DNA from: G963666935 sp963666935
Lineage (GTDB): Bacteria; Bacillota; Clostridia; Christensenellales; CAG-138
Direction: 5' to 3'
Length of the DNA: 64,000 nt
NCBI GenBank assembly: GCA_963666935.1
Contig: OY762936.1
Location: forward strand, 1-64,000
Part shown: in pieces, positions 1-9,547 of the stretch
How positions within the stretch are numbered: position 1 is the first letter of the stretch
Layout of the letters: each line of letters starts with the position of its first letter
The notes under the pieces: model-generated
The model's input: the letters and a program-made list of their open reading frames with translations, nothing else
Databases searched by the model: none
What the model was told of the DNA's origin: nothing
Translations under genes and position numbers: made by a program

Positions 1-263
1 CGGTTGAGAGATGTCGCATATGAAAGAGATGATATAGCACCGACATACAGTGATGAAGCAAAAACCTTATTTATATATGAGCAGATATCCAGCAAAGTAG
101 TATTTAGAAAAACGGGAATCGCGGTGCGGATCAACAGCATATTATTGGGAGTTCTTTTTACCATAGGATGCCAGCGATACTCCTTTTTGCGCAAAAGAAA
201 CACACAAACAAGAAGTTCAGCAAATGATGTTCCCCGTGTATTCGTAATAGGATTATCGGCCAT
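1..263 (-). pseudogene. MurJ/MviN-like lipid flippase, internal fragment, runs off the window
   Basis: The minus strand is open from an ATG at 263 to the window edge and overlaps the licD stop. GGAG lies eight bases upstream of the ATG. The peptide (PVFLNTTLLDICSYINKVFA, then SLYVGAISSLSYATSLN) resembles the middle of MurJ-family flippases, roughly the segment from the sixth to the eighth membrane helix. The first several helices expected in a protein of about 500 residues are missing, so the N-terminal half appears lost. In a polysaccharide cluster such a protein would move lipid-linked repeat units across the membrane. Either a truncated relic or, less likely, a short split flippase. The rest lies outside the window. 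Confidence 0.55.
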
Positions 264-1089
264 TATAATCTCCAAAGTCCACCTTTATTAGGCGGTGTTG
301 ATTTCCTCTTTTTTCAAGCGGCGGTAATTTCATATAGTCGCCAAATAAATGTTCCAAATAAGTATCGGTATCAGCGGGACACTTGAAGAAAGCATCTTCA
401 AATTGGATGGTCGCTCCATGACCAAATATCTTTTCTCGGTCTCCGCAATGCTTTTTGTAGCCATACCCACTTGCATAGCTTGTAATCAGTGGCATACATC
501 CTCCGTTATATCGCGTCATTGTATTTCGCTGGAAGCGATGGATTGCATTATAAGGAAAAAAACTCAATAACGCGCATACACATTTCGCACTTCTTTTGTT
601 GAAATTTCGATATCCGTTCTTATAATGAATGACAGACATGAACAATCTATACAGCACATACCTAACCTTAAAAACTGTTCCCGGATTTTCCGGTATGGCA
701 TCAAAGGGGAAGATATCAATAAATATACCTTTGTGACCCTTTGAATTTTCCGTCTCCCGCTCTATGAATAAGGTGCCGTTTTTACGTAACTTTGCAAATG
801 GAAGCGGTGCGGTCGCGTCGGTTTCCATACATTGAAGAAAAAGATCTGGTTTCTGGTTTTTATAGATCTGATTCCATTTTTCGATGAATGCATCATATTG
901 GCTTCGTTCCATGCCCACATCGATATCGTCATCCCAGGGTATAAAACCGCCGTGCCGGACTGCTCCTAATAAGGTTCCACCGATCAGAAAGTATTCAAGC
1001 TGATTCTCATTACAAATCTTCTTGAATTCAAGAAGGATTCCATACTCTACAGATTGTAACTTTTCTAGTATTTCATTATCTTTTGTCAT
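253..1089 (-). CDS. licD: LicD-family phosphotransferase
   Basis: This 278-residue protein has the LicD signature: LIGGTLLGAVRHGGFIPWDD followed by DID, about residues 35-57. These acidic residues form the metal site of this nucleotidyltransferase-like fold. Family members transfer phosphocholine or similar phospho-substituents from a CDP-activated donor to surface glycans. The length is normal for the family and the protein is expected to be cytoplasmic. It begins five bases after the acyltransferase stop, so the two are probably co-transcribed and both decorate the same polysaccharide. The ribosome site is weak. The substituent transferred cannot be told from sequence. Confidence 0.9.
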   Translation of the reverse strand: MTKDNEILEKLQSVEYGILLEFKKICNENQLEYFLIGGTLLGAVRHGGFIPWDDDIDVGMERSQYDAFIEKWNQIYKNQKPDLFLQCMETDATAPLPFAKLRKNGTLFIERETENSKGHKGIFIDIFPFDAIPENPGTVFKVRYVLYRLFMSVIHYKNGYRNFNKRSAKCVCALLSFFPYNAIHRFQRNTMTRYNGGCMPLITSYASGYGYKKHCGDREKIFGHGATIQFEDAFFKCPADTDTYLEHLFGDYMKLPPLEKRGNQHRLIKVDFGDYNGR

Positions 1090-1094
1090 CGTAA

Positions 1095-1649
1095 TTACTT
1101 TTCACCACTTTCGCCAGTATGACTATGTGATTCTACACGTGATTTACCAGGCCGCATTTTAATAAATTTAGCAGGAGTACCACCTACAATCGAATAGGGT
1201 TCTACATCGTGAGTAACAGTTGCACCTGCTGCAATAATTGCTCCATATCCAATTCGCACACCATTAAGTATCGTCGAACAGGCACCAATCCAGTTGTCAC
1301 CTTCGATAACAATATCTCTGTCATTGTCAGGGCTTTTTTCTGTGTCTTTTATGCTATCTAGTAACCGGTCTGGAATATCAATCCTATGGTTTCCGGCAAT
1401 GATGGTAACATTTGGCCCGGTAAACACATGATCACGAATGATGATCTTTGCTCGCGTGCACATTAGATAACATGATGCTCCAATATTTACATGATTGCCG
1501 CAAATTACATTTTGTATCCCGTCAAACACCGTTTGACGTCCAATAATAACGTCCTTGCCGCAATGGCAGAGAGATGCTTTTTTGATTGGATTGACAACAA
1601 GCCTATTCCAAGCACCTGTAATCTTTCGTAATACGTCATATAGTGTCAT
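1095..1649 (-). CDS. Hexapeptide-repeat O-acetyltransferase (WbbJ/CapG-acetyltransferase type)
   Basis: The ATG at 1649 was chosen because AAAGGAG lies at good spacing; an upstream in-frame ATG at 1685 lies inside the preceding gene and has no such site. The resulting 184 residues contain left-handed beta-helix hexapeptide repeats (CGKDVIIGRQTVF, HVNIGASCYLM, NWIGACSTILNGVRIGYGAI, AAGATVTHDV). NHRI carries the likely catalytic histidine. Family members move an acetyl group from acetyl-CoA to a sugar hydroxyl or amine. The gene overlaps the end of the polymerase gene by 14 bases, indicating translational coupling. The acceptor sugar is unknown. Confidence 0.88.
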   Translation of the reverse strand: MTLYDVLRKITGAWNRLVVNPIKKASLCHCGKDVIIGRQTVFDGIQNVICGNHVNIGASCYLMCTRAKIIIRDHVFTGPNVTIIAGNHRIDIPDRLLDSIKDTEKSPDNDRDIVIEGDNWIGACSTILNGVRIGYGAIIAAGATVTHDVEPYSIVGGTPAKFIKMRPGKSRVESHSHTGESGEK

Positions 1650-2907
1650 TTTTAAACTCCTTTGCATCACTAATTGAAGGCACATCTATCCTGCAGATGC
1701 TCAGCATTGGATAGATTATGTAGCTTATTGGTATAGCCCAAAGAACTCGATTGAAGTAAACTGCAAACGCTTTCTTTCTTTTTATTGCATCAAAAAACAT
1801 AAGTAGATACGGGGAAAAAAATAATATGAAACCAATAATGCCCAATTCGTTATAGATCCTAAAATAACTTGCGTCCGGCATTCGACAGATAGAGTTCATA
1901 TTATTGGGAGAGTACTTTCCATAACCTTCTCCCAACAAAACATTAAATATATTATTCTTGTTGAAAATAATCGCTTGGTTGCGTCTAGTATATTGAACAT
2001 TATCGAGCATAAAATAATTAAGTTCCGCCTGTACATAGTTTTTAATGTTAAAACCAAGCAAGTCATTAATAGTGTTTCCAACACTCTTCCAATCAACGAA
2101 AACAATCATTAGCAATATGAAAAGCAATAGAATAAGTAACGCAATAGCTTTCCGTTTATTTACCGTGCTTCTTCTTTTAACTACTGCCTTATAAATAGAT
2201 TCGGCATAATATGTTAATGTACAAACCACTAATCCTAGATATGCTGCTCTCTGTAGTGTCAGGATAGAGATTACTAAAAAAAGCACCAGGAAGAAAAAAC
2301 GATGATTTGTAATAACACGTAGTCTCGACATTCGAAATAGCGTAAGAGCGTACAAAAACTGAGCGACATACCCCATGGTAATAGGACTATAATATGAGAT
2401 AAAGTTCGCTTTCCCTTTCTTTTCAAGAGCATTTATCCACACGGATGAAAATCTGAATCCGAATAAATCAAGTACACCTACAAGAATTACAAAGCATAAG
2501 CATAGTACAACGATCTTTACAAAATAGTTTTGCTGCTCACGGCTGAATGATTCGGCAATGAAAAAGAAAATCACTGGAGCCAATGTATAAAGTAATTCTC
2601 TGAAAAAATCTCTGGTCGATAGATTAACCGAATAAACGGATATCGATAGAAGAATATACAGCATAGAGAACGATAGCAGCGAATTAATCGATGAGGAAAA
2701 GAGCTTTTTCAGAAAGTATCGGTTTTTTGTTGCATAGACGGTAATAAGAGTAAATAGCACAACTTTATTCAATGTACTGACGCTTCCAATTGAATATAGC
2801 TGATAGATTAGTGGGTACACACATATAATGAATCCCAACGTGACAAAAGTAAGCACGCGGTCGCCCCTGCCTATTTGTTTTGAAACATAGACCTTGTTAA
2901 TCGTCAT
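1636..2907 (-). CDS. Wzy/O-antigen-polymerase-like membrane protein
   Basis: The 423-residue product is strongly hydrophobic, with about ten to twelve predicted membrane spans and a longer loop near residues 270-340 that contains LLGEGYGKYSP, typical of the Wzy/WaaL/EpsG group. Such proteins join lipid-linked repeat units on the outer face of the membrane. Primary sequence conservation is low in this family, so the call rests on hydropathy, length and location between glycosyltransferase and modifying genes. It overlaps the upstream glycosyltransferase gene by 11 bases. No other polymerase is visible in the cluster. Confidence 0.8.
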   Translation of the reverse strand: MTINKVYVSKQIGRGDRVLTFVTLGFIICVYPLIYQLYSIGSVSTLNKVVLFTLITVYATKNRYFLKKLFSSSINSLLSFSMLYILLSISVYSVNLSTRDFFRELLYTLAPVIFFFIAESFSREQQNYFVKIVVLCLCFVILVGVLDLFGFRFSSVWINALEKKGKANFISYYSPITMGYVAQFLYALTLFRMSRLRVITNHRFFFLVLFLVISILTLQRAAYLGLVVCTLTYYAESIYKAVVKRRSTVNKRKAIALLILLLFILLMIVFVDWKSVGNTINDLLGFNIKNYVQAELNYFMLDNVQYTRRNQAIIFNKNNIFNVLLGEGYGKYSPNNMNSICRMPDASYFRIYNELGIIGFILFFSPYLLMFFDAIKRKKAFAVYFNRVLWAIPISYIIYPMLSICRIDVPSISDAKEFKNDTI

Positions 2908-3985
2908 ATATCTTATCTCCGCATACAGAACATTTTGTATATAAATAGTTCAGTTTCGTAAAAACAGCGTCACAGGTATACGCCGATCTAACCTTGCTTA
3001 TATTCCATGTTGACATCTCACGCCGTACTTCTGATGTTTGTATATAGTCAATTGCATTTGTAAAGTCTTTAATACTGAGTGTTGGCACAATAACACCGCC
3101 TTTATTTTCGATCATATCAGCATTTGCACCAACATTTGTGGCTATTATCGGCAAGCCTCTCGCCATGCTCTCTAAAAGAACAAGCGAGAAGCCTTCAGCA
3201 TGAGTTGGAAAGAACAAAACATCAGCATTATCCATCGCGGCCATGACATTTTCTGAAGACACTTCCCCTATAAGGCTTACATTCACAGGCTTTTTTGATA
3301 AGTCGATTTTTGTATCTATTTTCCCCAGTAGCTCGAAGTGTATGTTACTTTCACATCGTGCAGTTTCAAACAATTCATATATTCCTTTTTCTTCAGTTAC
3401 ATGTCCGACAAATAGAGCTTGTTTAACCTGATTACGGATGTCGTGACAATTTGCCACGAACTCATCTTCAATAAAATTTGGCAATACGACAACATGGTCT
3501 TTCCTCGCTGGTGCACATGAAACAGCATATTTCAAAGACAAATCGTTGAGGACAATGGTTAGACTGGCTTTTTTTAGTGCTGAACGCAACGCTGTTCGTG
3601 AAAGAACAGACCCACCAAGCATATGTTCAATGTTTGAATGACACTCAAATACAACAGGGACCCCTGCAACTTTGCAAATCCATATCAAAAATCCATCGCG
3701 AATAATACCGAGTTTGGTACACGGAGAATTAATGTGTACAACATCGTAGGGATCTGATTTTACTTTCAATTTTCTCTTCAATGTGACAATAATGCGCAGA
3801 GTCCTATCAATTTCATTCCATAAATTCCGTTTTGAATTTATGTTCTTCGCTCTGGAGCCGATTGTTGAAGAATTTACAGTATCGATTTGCCATTTAAGCT
3901 TTTCTGCATATGAGATATACCGTAAAGTCCAATTTGCCATTCCCCCCATTGGCGGCGGTAGTGGTGAAATTAGCAAAATCTTCAT
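2897..3985 (-). CDS. GT4-family glycosyltransferase
   Basis: The start at 3985 follows GGAG and gives MKILLISPLPPPMGGMANW, a standard GT-B N-terminus with a glycine-rich loop; a longer reading from 4012 lies within capG and is less likely. The C-terminal domain has the EGFSLVLLESMARGLPIIAT motif with the paired glutamates that hold the nucleotide sugar in GT4 retaining enzymes. At 362 residues it is of normal length. It presumably adds one sugar of the polysaccharide repeat at the cytoplasmic face of the membrane. Its ATG overlaps the capG stop. Donor and acceptor are unknown. Confidence 0.9.
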   Translation of the reverse strand: MKILLISPLPPPMGGMANWTLRYISYAEKLKWQIDTVNSSTIGSRAKNINSKRNLWNEIDRTLRIIVTLKRKLKVKSDPYDVVHINSPCTKLGIIRDGFLIWICKVAGVPVVFECHSNIEHMLGGSVLSRTALRSALKKASLTIVLNDLSLKYAVSCAPARKDHVVVLPNFIEDEFVANCHDIRNQVKQALFVGHVTEEKGIYELFETARCESNIHFELLGKIDTKIDLSKKPVNVSLIGEVSSENVMAAMDNADVLFFPTHAEGFSLVLLESMARGLPIIATNVGANADMIENKGGVIVPTLSIKDFTNAIDYIQTSEVRREMSTWNISKVRSAYTCDAVFTKLNYLYTKCSVCGDKIYDD

Positions 3986-5181
3986 TTTGAATTCTCCAGT
4001 GTTTTTCTCCAAACCATCTTATCTACAACCCCTGTGTAAGACTGAACGATTTTAATCACCTTTGTGGATACGTTTTCTTCTGTATAATCTGGTACAGGGA
4101 TGCCATGTTCGCCGTTCTCATTCATCGTAACCGCCGTATCGACCGCTTGCAGAAGCGATTTCTCATCTATACCGGCAAGTATAAAGCAGGCCTTGTCCAG
4201 CGCCTCGGGGCGCTCTGTACTTGTCCGGATGCAAACTGCCGGGAAAGGATGCCCGACGCTGGTAAAGAAGCTGCTTTCTTCCGGCAGAGTACCGCTGTCC
4301 GAGACCACGGCAAAGGCGTTCATTTGCAGATGGTTGTAATCGTGGAAACCCAGCGGCTCATGTTGAATGACTCGGGAATCCAGCATAAATCCGGACTGCT
4401 TCAGACGGGTTTTAGACCGTGGATGGCAGGAGTACAGGATCGGCATATTGTACTTTTCAGCCATTTTATTGATTGCCGTGAAGAGACTGAGAAAATTCCT
4501 CTCGGTGTCGATATTCTCCTCTCGGTGAGCGGAAAGTAGAATATACTTATGGGGCTCAAGGCCGAGCTTTTTCAAAATATCGCTGGCTTCGATGTCGGAG
4601 AGGTTATTATGCAGCACCTCCGCCATGGGAGAGCCGGTCACATAGGTTCGCTCCTTAGGCAGCCCGCACTCGGACAGATACCGCCGCGCGTGTTCGGAGT
4701 AAGCCATGTTGACGTCGGAGATGATATCCACGATGCGGCGGTTCGTCTCCTCCGGCAGGCACTCGTCCTTGCAACGGTTTCCCGCTTCCATGTGAAAAAT
4801 GGGTATGTGCAGCCTTTTTGCCGGAATCGCCGACAGGCAGGAGTTGGTGTCGCCGAGAATGAGCACAGCATCTGGCTTGATCTGCGCCATCAATTTATAA
4901 GAGCAGTTGATGATGTTGCCCACCGTTGCGCCCAGATCGTCGCCAGCCGCGTCCATGTAAACCTCCGGGGCGGCCAGCTTTAGGTCGTGGAAGAACACTC
5001 CGTTGAGGTTGTAGTTGTAGTTCTGCCCGGTGTGGGCAAGAAGGCAGTCGAAGTATCTGCGGCATTTTGTTATGACCGCGGAGAGGCGGATAATCTCCGG
5101 GCGGGTGCCGACGATGATAAGGAGCTTCAATCTGCCGTTATCCTTGAAATGGACATCGCTGTAATCCAGTTTAAGTTCCAT
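3982..5181 (-). CDS. capG: UDP-sugar 2-epimerase, CapG/FnlC type (UDP-L-FucNAc synthesis)
   Basis: This 399-residue protein is a non-hydrolysing UDP-GlcNAc 2-epimerase-fold enzyme: VGTRPEIIRLSAVI near residue 24, the HMEAGNRCKDECLPEETNRR segment, SAHREENID, and DSGTLPEESSFF near the C-terminus. Although WecB-like, it lies directly behind capF and capE, so it most likely performs the last step of UDP-L-FucNAc synthesis, C2 epimerisation of UDP-L-PneNAc (the L-talose intermediate). GAGGAGGTG precedes the ATG. Its stop overlaps the next glycosyltransferase start. An ordinary UDP-ManNAc-forming epimerase is the alternative, but gene order argues against it. Confidence 0.9.
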   Translation of the reverse strand: MELKLDYSDVHFKDNGRLKLLIIVGTRPEIIRLSAVITKCRRYFDCLLAHTGQNYNYNLNGVFFHDLKLAAPEVYMDAAGDDLGATVGNIINCSYKLMAQIKPDAVLILGDTNSCLSAIPAKRLHIPIFHMEAGNRCKDECLPEETNRRIVDIISDVNMAYSEHARRYLSECGLPKERTYVTGSPMAEVLHNNLSDIEASDILKKLGLEPHKYILLSAHREENIDTERNFLSLFTAINKMAEKYNMPILYSCHPRSKTRLKQSGFMLDSRVIQHEPLGFHDYNHLQMNAFAVVSDSGTLPEESSFFTSVGHPFPAVCIRTSTERPEALDKACFILAGIDEKSLLQAVDTAVTMNENGEHGIPVPDYTEENVSTKVIKIVQSYTGVVDKMVWRKTLENSK

Positions 5182-5186
5182 ATCGG

Positions 5187-6389
5187 TTACACCTCCTCAT
5201 AGAATGTATCCGGGTGGGCGGCGTCAAACTGCTCATTCGCCCACATAACAGTCACCAGATTCTCCGATTTACTCAGATTAATTATGTTGTGTGTGTACCC
5301 CGGCAGCATATGAATAGCCTCGATACTGTCGCCGGTGACCTCAAACTCCAGAACCTCGTTGCTGCCGATCCTACGTTCCTGGATCAATCCGTGACCGGAG
5401 ACGACAATGAAAAACTCCCATTTGCTGTTGTGCCAATGTTGCCCCTTGGTGACGCCGGGCTTGGAAATGTTTACGCTGAACTGTCCGCAGTTTGCAGTTT
5501 TCAACAGCTCGGTGAATGAGCCTCTGGCGTCCGCATTCATTTTGAGCGGGAACGAGGCTTTCTCCTTGGGCAGATAGGAGAGGTAGGTGGAATACAGCTT
5601 TTTCGCAAAGCTGTTGTCCGGGATTTCTGGCATAAGAAGCGTCTGCGGCTGTATCTTGAACGAATCTAACAGGTCGACGATCTCGCCTAATGTCACATGA
5701 TGCGTCGTAGGAACATAGCAGTAACGCCCGTCGGCCTGTCCGACCGCATTCACACCGTCATACTCGCAGTGGTGCTCCTTGCTTTCCAGCGCGTCCAGCA
5801 TTTCTGTCACAAGGTCGTCGATATAAAGCAGTTCCAGCTCCGTTGCGCGGTCATTCACCTGTATAGGTAGGTCATTGGCGATATTATTGCAGAAGGTAGC
5901 CACGGCGCTGTTGTAGCTCGGTCTACACCACTTGCCGAACAGATTCGGGAAGCGGTAGACCAACACCTTCGCGCGAGTTCTCTTGGCATAATTGAAGAAA
6001 AGTTCCTCACCGGCCAGCTTGCTCTTGCCGTAATCGCTGCCCGCGTAACGCCCGATGAGAGTCGCTTGTATGGAACTGGACAGCATGACCGGGCAGGTGC
6101 TTTTGTGTGCTTTCAGCGTATCGAGCAAAGTGGAGGCAAAGCCGAAGTTGCCCATCATGAATTCGGCGTTGTCCTTGGGACGGTTTACGCCGGCAAGGTT
6201 AAATACGAAATCCGCTCGTTCACAGTACCGCGCCAGCAAAGCCGGATCGGTATCGTGAGCGAACTCATATATTTCGCCTATATGTAAGTTTGGGCGAATT
6301 CGGTCTTTCCCGTCGCGGAGATTGTTCAGCGCGCAGACGAGGTTTTTGCCCATGAATCCGGCAGAGCCGGTTACAAGAACATTCATCAT
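5187..6389 (-). CDS. capF: Bifunctional epimerase/reductase CapF (SDR plus cupin)
   Basis: The start at 6389 gives MMNVLVTGSAGFMGKNL; GGGAG is upstream and the ATGATG overlaps the capE stop. About 400 residues. The N-terminal SDR domain has the VTGSAGFMGKNL nucleotide loop and a Y-x3-K pair (YGKSK, near residue 122). The C-terminal domain, from about residue 280, is a cupin with GVTKGQHWHNSKWEFFIVVS carrying metal-binding histidines. This is the CapF architecture: the cupin epimerises C3 and the SDR domain reduces C4 with NADPH, turning the CapE product into UDP-L-PneNAc. It sits between capE and capG as in the known pathway. Confidence 0.93.
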   Translation of the reverse strand: MMNVLVTGSAGFMGKNLVCALNNLRDGKDRIRPNLHIGEIYEFAHDTDPALLARYCERADFVFNLAGVNRPKDNAEFMMGNFGFASTLLDTLKAHKSTCPVMLSSSIQATLIGRYAGSDYGKSKLAGEELFFNYAKRTRAKVLVYRFPNLFGKWCRPSYNSAVATFCNNIANDLPIQVNDRATELELLYIDDLVTEMLDALESKEHHCEYDGVNAVGQADGRYCYVPTTHHVTLGEIVDLLDSFKIQPQTLLMPEIPDNSFAKKLYSTYLSYLPKEKASFPLKMNADARGSFTELLKTANCGQFSVNISKPGVTKGQHWHNSKWEFFIVVSGHGLIQERRIGSNEVLEFEVTGDSIEAIHMLPGYTHNIINLSKSENLVTVMWANEQFDAAHPDTFYEEV

Positions 6390-7420
6390 TTCTTCTCCCA
6401 AGCAGCAAGCTCATCACGTATGTACTGAAGAGATAGCAGTTTTTCTTTGACTTGTTCAACGTCAAGAATCTGAGCGTTGTTGGAATTGAACTCTGTGAGT
6501 ACTGCACGCTTTGTGTCGCCCTCGGTGAAATACTTGTCGTAATTCAAGTCGCGCTGGTCACATGGAACGCAGTAGAAATCTCCCACATCCGTTGCTCTGG
6601 AACATTCCTCGTTAGTAAGCAGCGTCTCATACATCTTTTCGCCATGGCGTATGCCAATGATCTTGATTTCATGCTTCGGTGCGAACAGCGCGGTTACAGC
6701 TCTTGCCAGCGTTTCGATGGTGCAAGAGGGAGCTTTCTGTACCAAAACGTCCCCAGATGTGCCGTTCTCGAAGGCAAACAACACAAGTTCAACAGCCTCT
6801 TCAAGAGACATAATGAAGCGCGTCATTGTCGGCTCGGTGATCGTAATCGGGATCCCGGATTTTATCTGGTCTATCCACAAAGGTATGACGCTGCCACGAG
6901 AGCACATGACGTTGCCGTAACGGGTGCAGCAGATTTTCGTGGTGCCCGAATTTCTGGATTTGGTAACAGCAACTTTCTCCCCCAATGCTTTAGTAATACC
7001 CATTGCGCTAATTGGATAAGCAGCTTTATCCGTAGAGAGACAGATAACTGCCTTTACGCCCTCGTCAATAGCAGCCGTCAACACATTATCAGTTCCTAAC
7101 ACGTTTGTTTTGACAGCTTCAAGTGGGAAAAACTCGCATGACGGCACCTGCTTTAACGCAGCCGCGTGGAATATGTAATCGACACCATGCATTGCATTTT
7201 TGACGGAAGTAAGATCGCGCACATCTCCGATGAAGAACTTAATCTTGTCGGGAACTTCAGGCATCTTCGCCTGAAAGTTGTGTCGCATATCATCTTGCTT
7301 CTTTTCATCACGAGAAAAAATACGGATTTCTTTTACATCTGTATGTAAGAATCTCTTCATAACAGCATTTCCAAAAGAGCCTGTTCCACCTGTGATTAAT
7401 AATGTTTTATTTTTAAACAT
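6386..7420 (-). CDS. capE: UDP-GlcNAc 4,6-dehydratase/5-epimerase CapE
   Basis: The ATG at 7420 follows AAGGA and gives MFKNKTLLITGGTGSFGNAV; the longer upstream reading overlaps wbuB. At 344 residues the protein is a polysaccharide-biosynthesis SDR dehydratase: TGGTGSFG Rossmann loop, STDKAAYPISAMGITKALGE with the active-site region of the inverting FlaA1/CapE class, and GIRHGEKMYETLLTNEE near the C-terminus. It dehydrates UDP-GlcNAc with C5 inversion, the first committed step to UDP-L-FucNAc. It overlaps wbuB by eight bases and capF by four, so capE-capF-capG are translationally coupled. Confidence 0.93.
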   Translation of the reverse strand: MFKNKTLLITGGTGSFGNAVMKRFLHTDVKEIRIFSRDEKKQDDMRHNFQAKMPEVPDKIKFFIGDVRDLTSVKNAMHGVDYIFHAAALKQVPSCEFFPLEAVKTNVLGTDNVLTAAIDEGVKAVICLSTDKAAYPISAMGITKALGEKVAVTKSRNSGTTKICCTRYGNVMCSRGSVIPLWIDQIKSGIPITITEPTMTRFIMSLEEAVELVLFAFENGTSGDVLVQKAPSCTIETLARAVTALFAPKHEIKIIGIRHGEKMYETLLTNEECSRATDVGDFYCVPCDQRDLNYDKYFTEGDTKRAVLTEFNSNNAQILDVEQVKEKLLSLQYIRDELAAWEKK

Positions 7421-8660
7421 ATTCCTTATCTCTTTCGTTTCGATTGATATTTGAAAACCATTGATCCATTCTATTAAGTAATGTTTTCTTATCAAAATTC
7501 TTTTGATAGTAGTTCACAGCATTTTGAGCCATATCTTTATGTTTCTGATCTGGCATACTAACTAACTTTTTTATATTCTCAGCTAGTCCTTTCGCATCAC
7601 CAGCATCACTACAAACACCTGCATCAGCCTTAGTTATTACATCTTGAATCTCTCCATCAGCTGAAACAATTACTGGAACTCCGCAAGCTAGACATGATTG
7701 AGTTTTTGCAGGAAGTGTTATTGAAAACACTCTGCTTTTAGATAAACTTATTAAAGTTGCATCACTTACAGCCATAAATTCTGGAATACGAGTAGCTGGC
7801 TGCTTATCAATAAAATTAAAGTAGTCTGCAACTTGGTTTTCTTCAACGTTTGACTTAAGTTTTGCTTTAAACCGACCATCTCCAACTATATTGAATCTAA
7901 CTTTTGTATTTGTCTCTTTAAGAATCTTTGCCGCTTCAGGAAGAACATCTAAACCTTGTGCAAATCCAATATTTCCGGCAAAAATAATATTGAATATATC
8001 GTCATTGGGGATCTCAGGGATGTTTGCATTACCTTTATCAACCGGCTTGTAGTAATCCTCTGCATATTGAGGCCAGAATTCTAGTTTTTCTCTTTCAGTT
8101 CCCCTATCTACAATTGCTTGTATAAAACTCTCGGATGAGGTAAAGATTCTATCACACCGTTTATAAATATAATCAACCATGACACCAATAGCATTTATGA
8201 TTCTTTTATTAGTGATACCTGCAACTATTTCAACGTTCTCTGGCCATAAATCAGTTACATGCAAGTAACAAGGAATCTTCCTCTTCTTTGCATACCAAAC
8301 TCCAGGAAGTGCCTGTGTCATCGGTGAAACTTCAAATATGAATACATAATCTGCTTTAATCTTGGTGAAAGCTTCCCAGAAGAATCCCGACACCACAAAT
8401 GACAAATAATTAAGAGTGAGCATGATTACATTATTTCCCCTCGGAATCAAAGGGATTCTAATGATATCCATACCGTTATAGGTTTCTTTCCTCTTCTTGA
8501 ATAGCCCATATCCATCATAATATTTACCTTGAGGGTAGTTTGGAATGCCAGTAACTACTGTTACTTTGTAACCTCTTTTCACCCACTCTGTGCAAATATC
8601 ATTGATACGAAACTGCTCAGGGTAGAAATATTGCGCAATTACTAATACATGTTTTTTCAA
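7413..8660 (-). CDS. wbuB: WbuB-like L-FucNAc glycosyltransferase
   Basis: The 415-residue protein begins MKKHVLVIAQYFYPEQFRIN, the N-terminus typical of WbuB-type GT-B transferases. The C-terminal donor domain carries FSITLPAKTQSCLACGVPVI, with the LPAKT-x-LACG pattern of the subgroup and NIIFAGNIGFAQGLD earlier. WbuB-type enzymes are linked with transfer of L-FucNAc, and the donor pathway genes capE, capF and capG follow immediately, so pathway and transferase agree. It is expected to act at the inner face of the membrane on a lipid-linked intermediate. The substrate assignment is by context, not residue-level proof. Confidence 0.85.
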   Translation of the reverse strand: MKKHVLVIAQYFYPEQFRINDICTEWVKRGYKVTVVTGIPNYPQGKYYDGYGLFKKRKETYNGMDIIRIPLIPRGNNVIMLTLNYLSFVVSGFFWEAFTKIKADYVFIFEVSPMTQALPGVWYAKKRKIPCYLHVTDLWPENVEIVAGITNKRIINAIGVMVDYIYKRCDRIFTSSESFIQAIVDRGTEREKLEFWPQYAEDYYKPVDKGNANIPEIPNDDIFNIIFAGNIGFAQGLDVLPEAAKILKETNTKVRFNIVGDGRFKAKLKSNVEENQVADYFNFIDKQPATRIPEFMAVSDATLISLSKSRVFSITLPAKTQSCLACGVPVIVSADGEIQDVITKADAGVCSDAGDAKGLAENIKKLVSMPDQKHKDMAQNAVNYYQKNFDKKTLLNRMDQWFSNINRNERDKEYV

Positions 8661-8680
8661 ACTCTATCCACCCTTTCCAA

Positions 8681-9547
8681 TTATTTCTCCGTCAACTCAA
8701 TAGATTCTCTAAATGTTCTTATTCGGTAATTCGCCTTATCGTAGTCACTCATAGACTTCTCATAAACCAAATTGCCAAATACTTTATTCACTATCCCAAC
8801 CCCAAACATCAACCTCAATACAGGATTAAATACCTTAGTCATCCATATCCTCTTCCCATGAACTTCACCAATCAGTCTAACCAGTTCACTCGTCTTCACA
8901 TACTCTTTGTTCTGTGGGAAATAAAGCCCTGATTTTTCATGATCAATCATGACCTTAATGAACTCACAAAGATTATCTATATGAAGCATACTGCGTTCAT
9001 TATCAATGTCAGGGAATACCGATATCTTCTTGGCCATATTTGCAAGTCTTGGATAGTTTCCTTTCGAGTCTTTTCCATAAATCATAGGTGATCTTACCAC
9101 AACTATTTTAAAGTCATCAGACTCTAAATCTTTGATGCCGTGCTCTGCCTGCAGCTTGCTATTTCCATAGAAGTTACTCGGCTTCGGAACTGTATTTCTA
9201 TCAATGACTTGCTTGCTACTGCTGCTATCGCCATAGACAATAATGCTGCTCATGAGTATGAACTGTTTTACACCATCAGCTTTTGCTTTTTTCGCGGTTT
9301 CAATCGCTAGCTCTGTATTAACCTTATAATATAATGCCTTACGCTCATCACTTACTTTACAAGTATCTGAGTGAGCTATCCCCGCAACATGAAACACCGT
9401 ATCATATCCGGCAAAGCTTTTTTCACGCCAAGAACCGTATACCATATCGACTGTATCAATGTGGTATTCATCAGGCCACTTATCTAAGTATTTTTCAAAT
9501 GATGTTCCTACGTAACTATTAGCACCTGTTGTTAAGATTCGTTTCAT
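8681..9547 (-). CDS. NAD-dependent sugar epimerase/dehydratase (extended SDR)
   Basis: The 288 residues begin with TTGANSYVGTSFEKYL, an SDR nucleotide loop. The catalytic set is visible as MSSIIVYGDSS and YGNSKLQAE (Y-x3-K near residue 128), followed by VVRSPMIYG. It resembles the GalE-like/WbpV-like epimerases often found beside the initiating sugar-phosphate transferase of Gram-positive polysaccharide loci, where they may act on a nucleotide sugar or on the lipid-linked first sugar. Here it sits between wbuB and the ruined initiating transferase, whose stop overlaps its start. The precise substrate is not deducible. Confidence 0.82.
   Translation of the reverse strand: MKRILTTGANSYVGTSFEKYLDKWPDEYHIDTVDMVYGSWREKSFAGYDTVFHVAGIAHSDTCKVSDERKALYYKVNTELAIETAKKAKADGVKQFILMSSIIVYGDSSSSKQVIDRNTVPKPSNFYGNSKLQAEHGIKDLESDDFKIVVVRSPMIYGKDSKGNYPRLANMAKKISVFPDIDNERSMLHIDNLCEFIKVMIDHEKSGLYFPQNKEYVKTSELVRLIGEVHGKRIWMTKVFNPVLRLMFGVGIVNKVFGNLVYEKSMSDYDKANYRIRTFRESIELTEK

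Noticed and set aside
4105..4983. Long plus-strand reading frames opposite capG
   Set aside because: They are antisense to a well-supported gene with clear motifs, lack ribosome sites and have no family resemblance.
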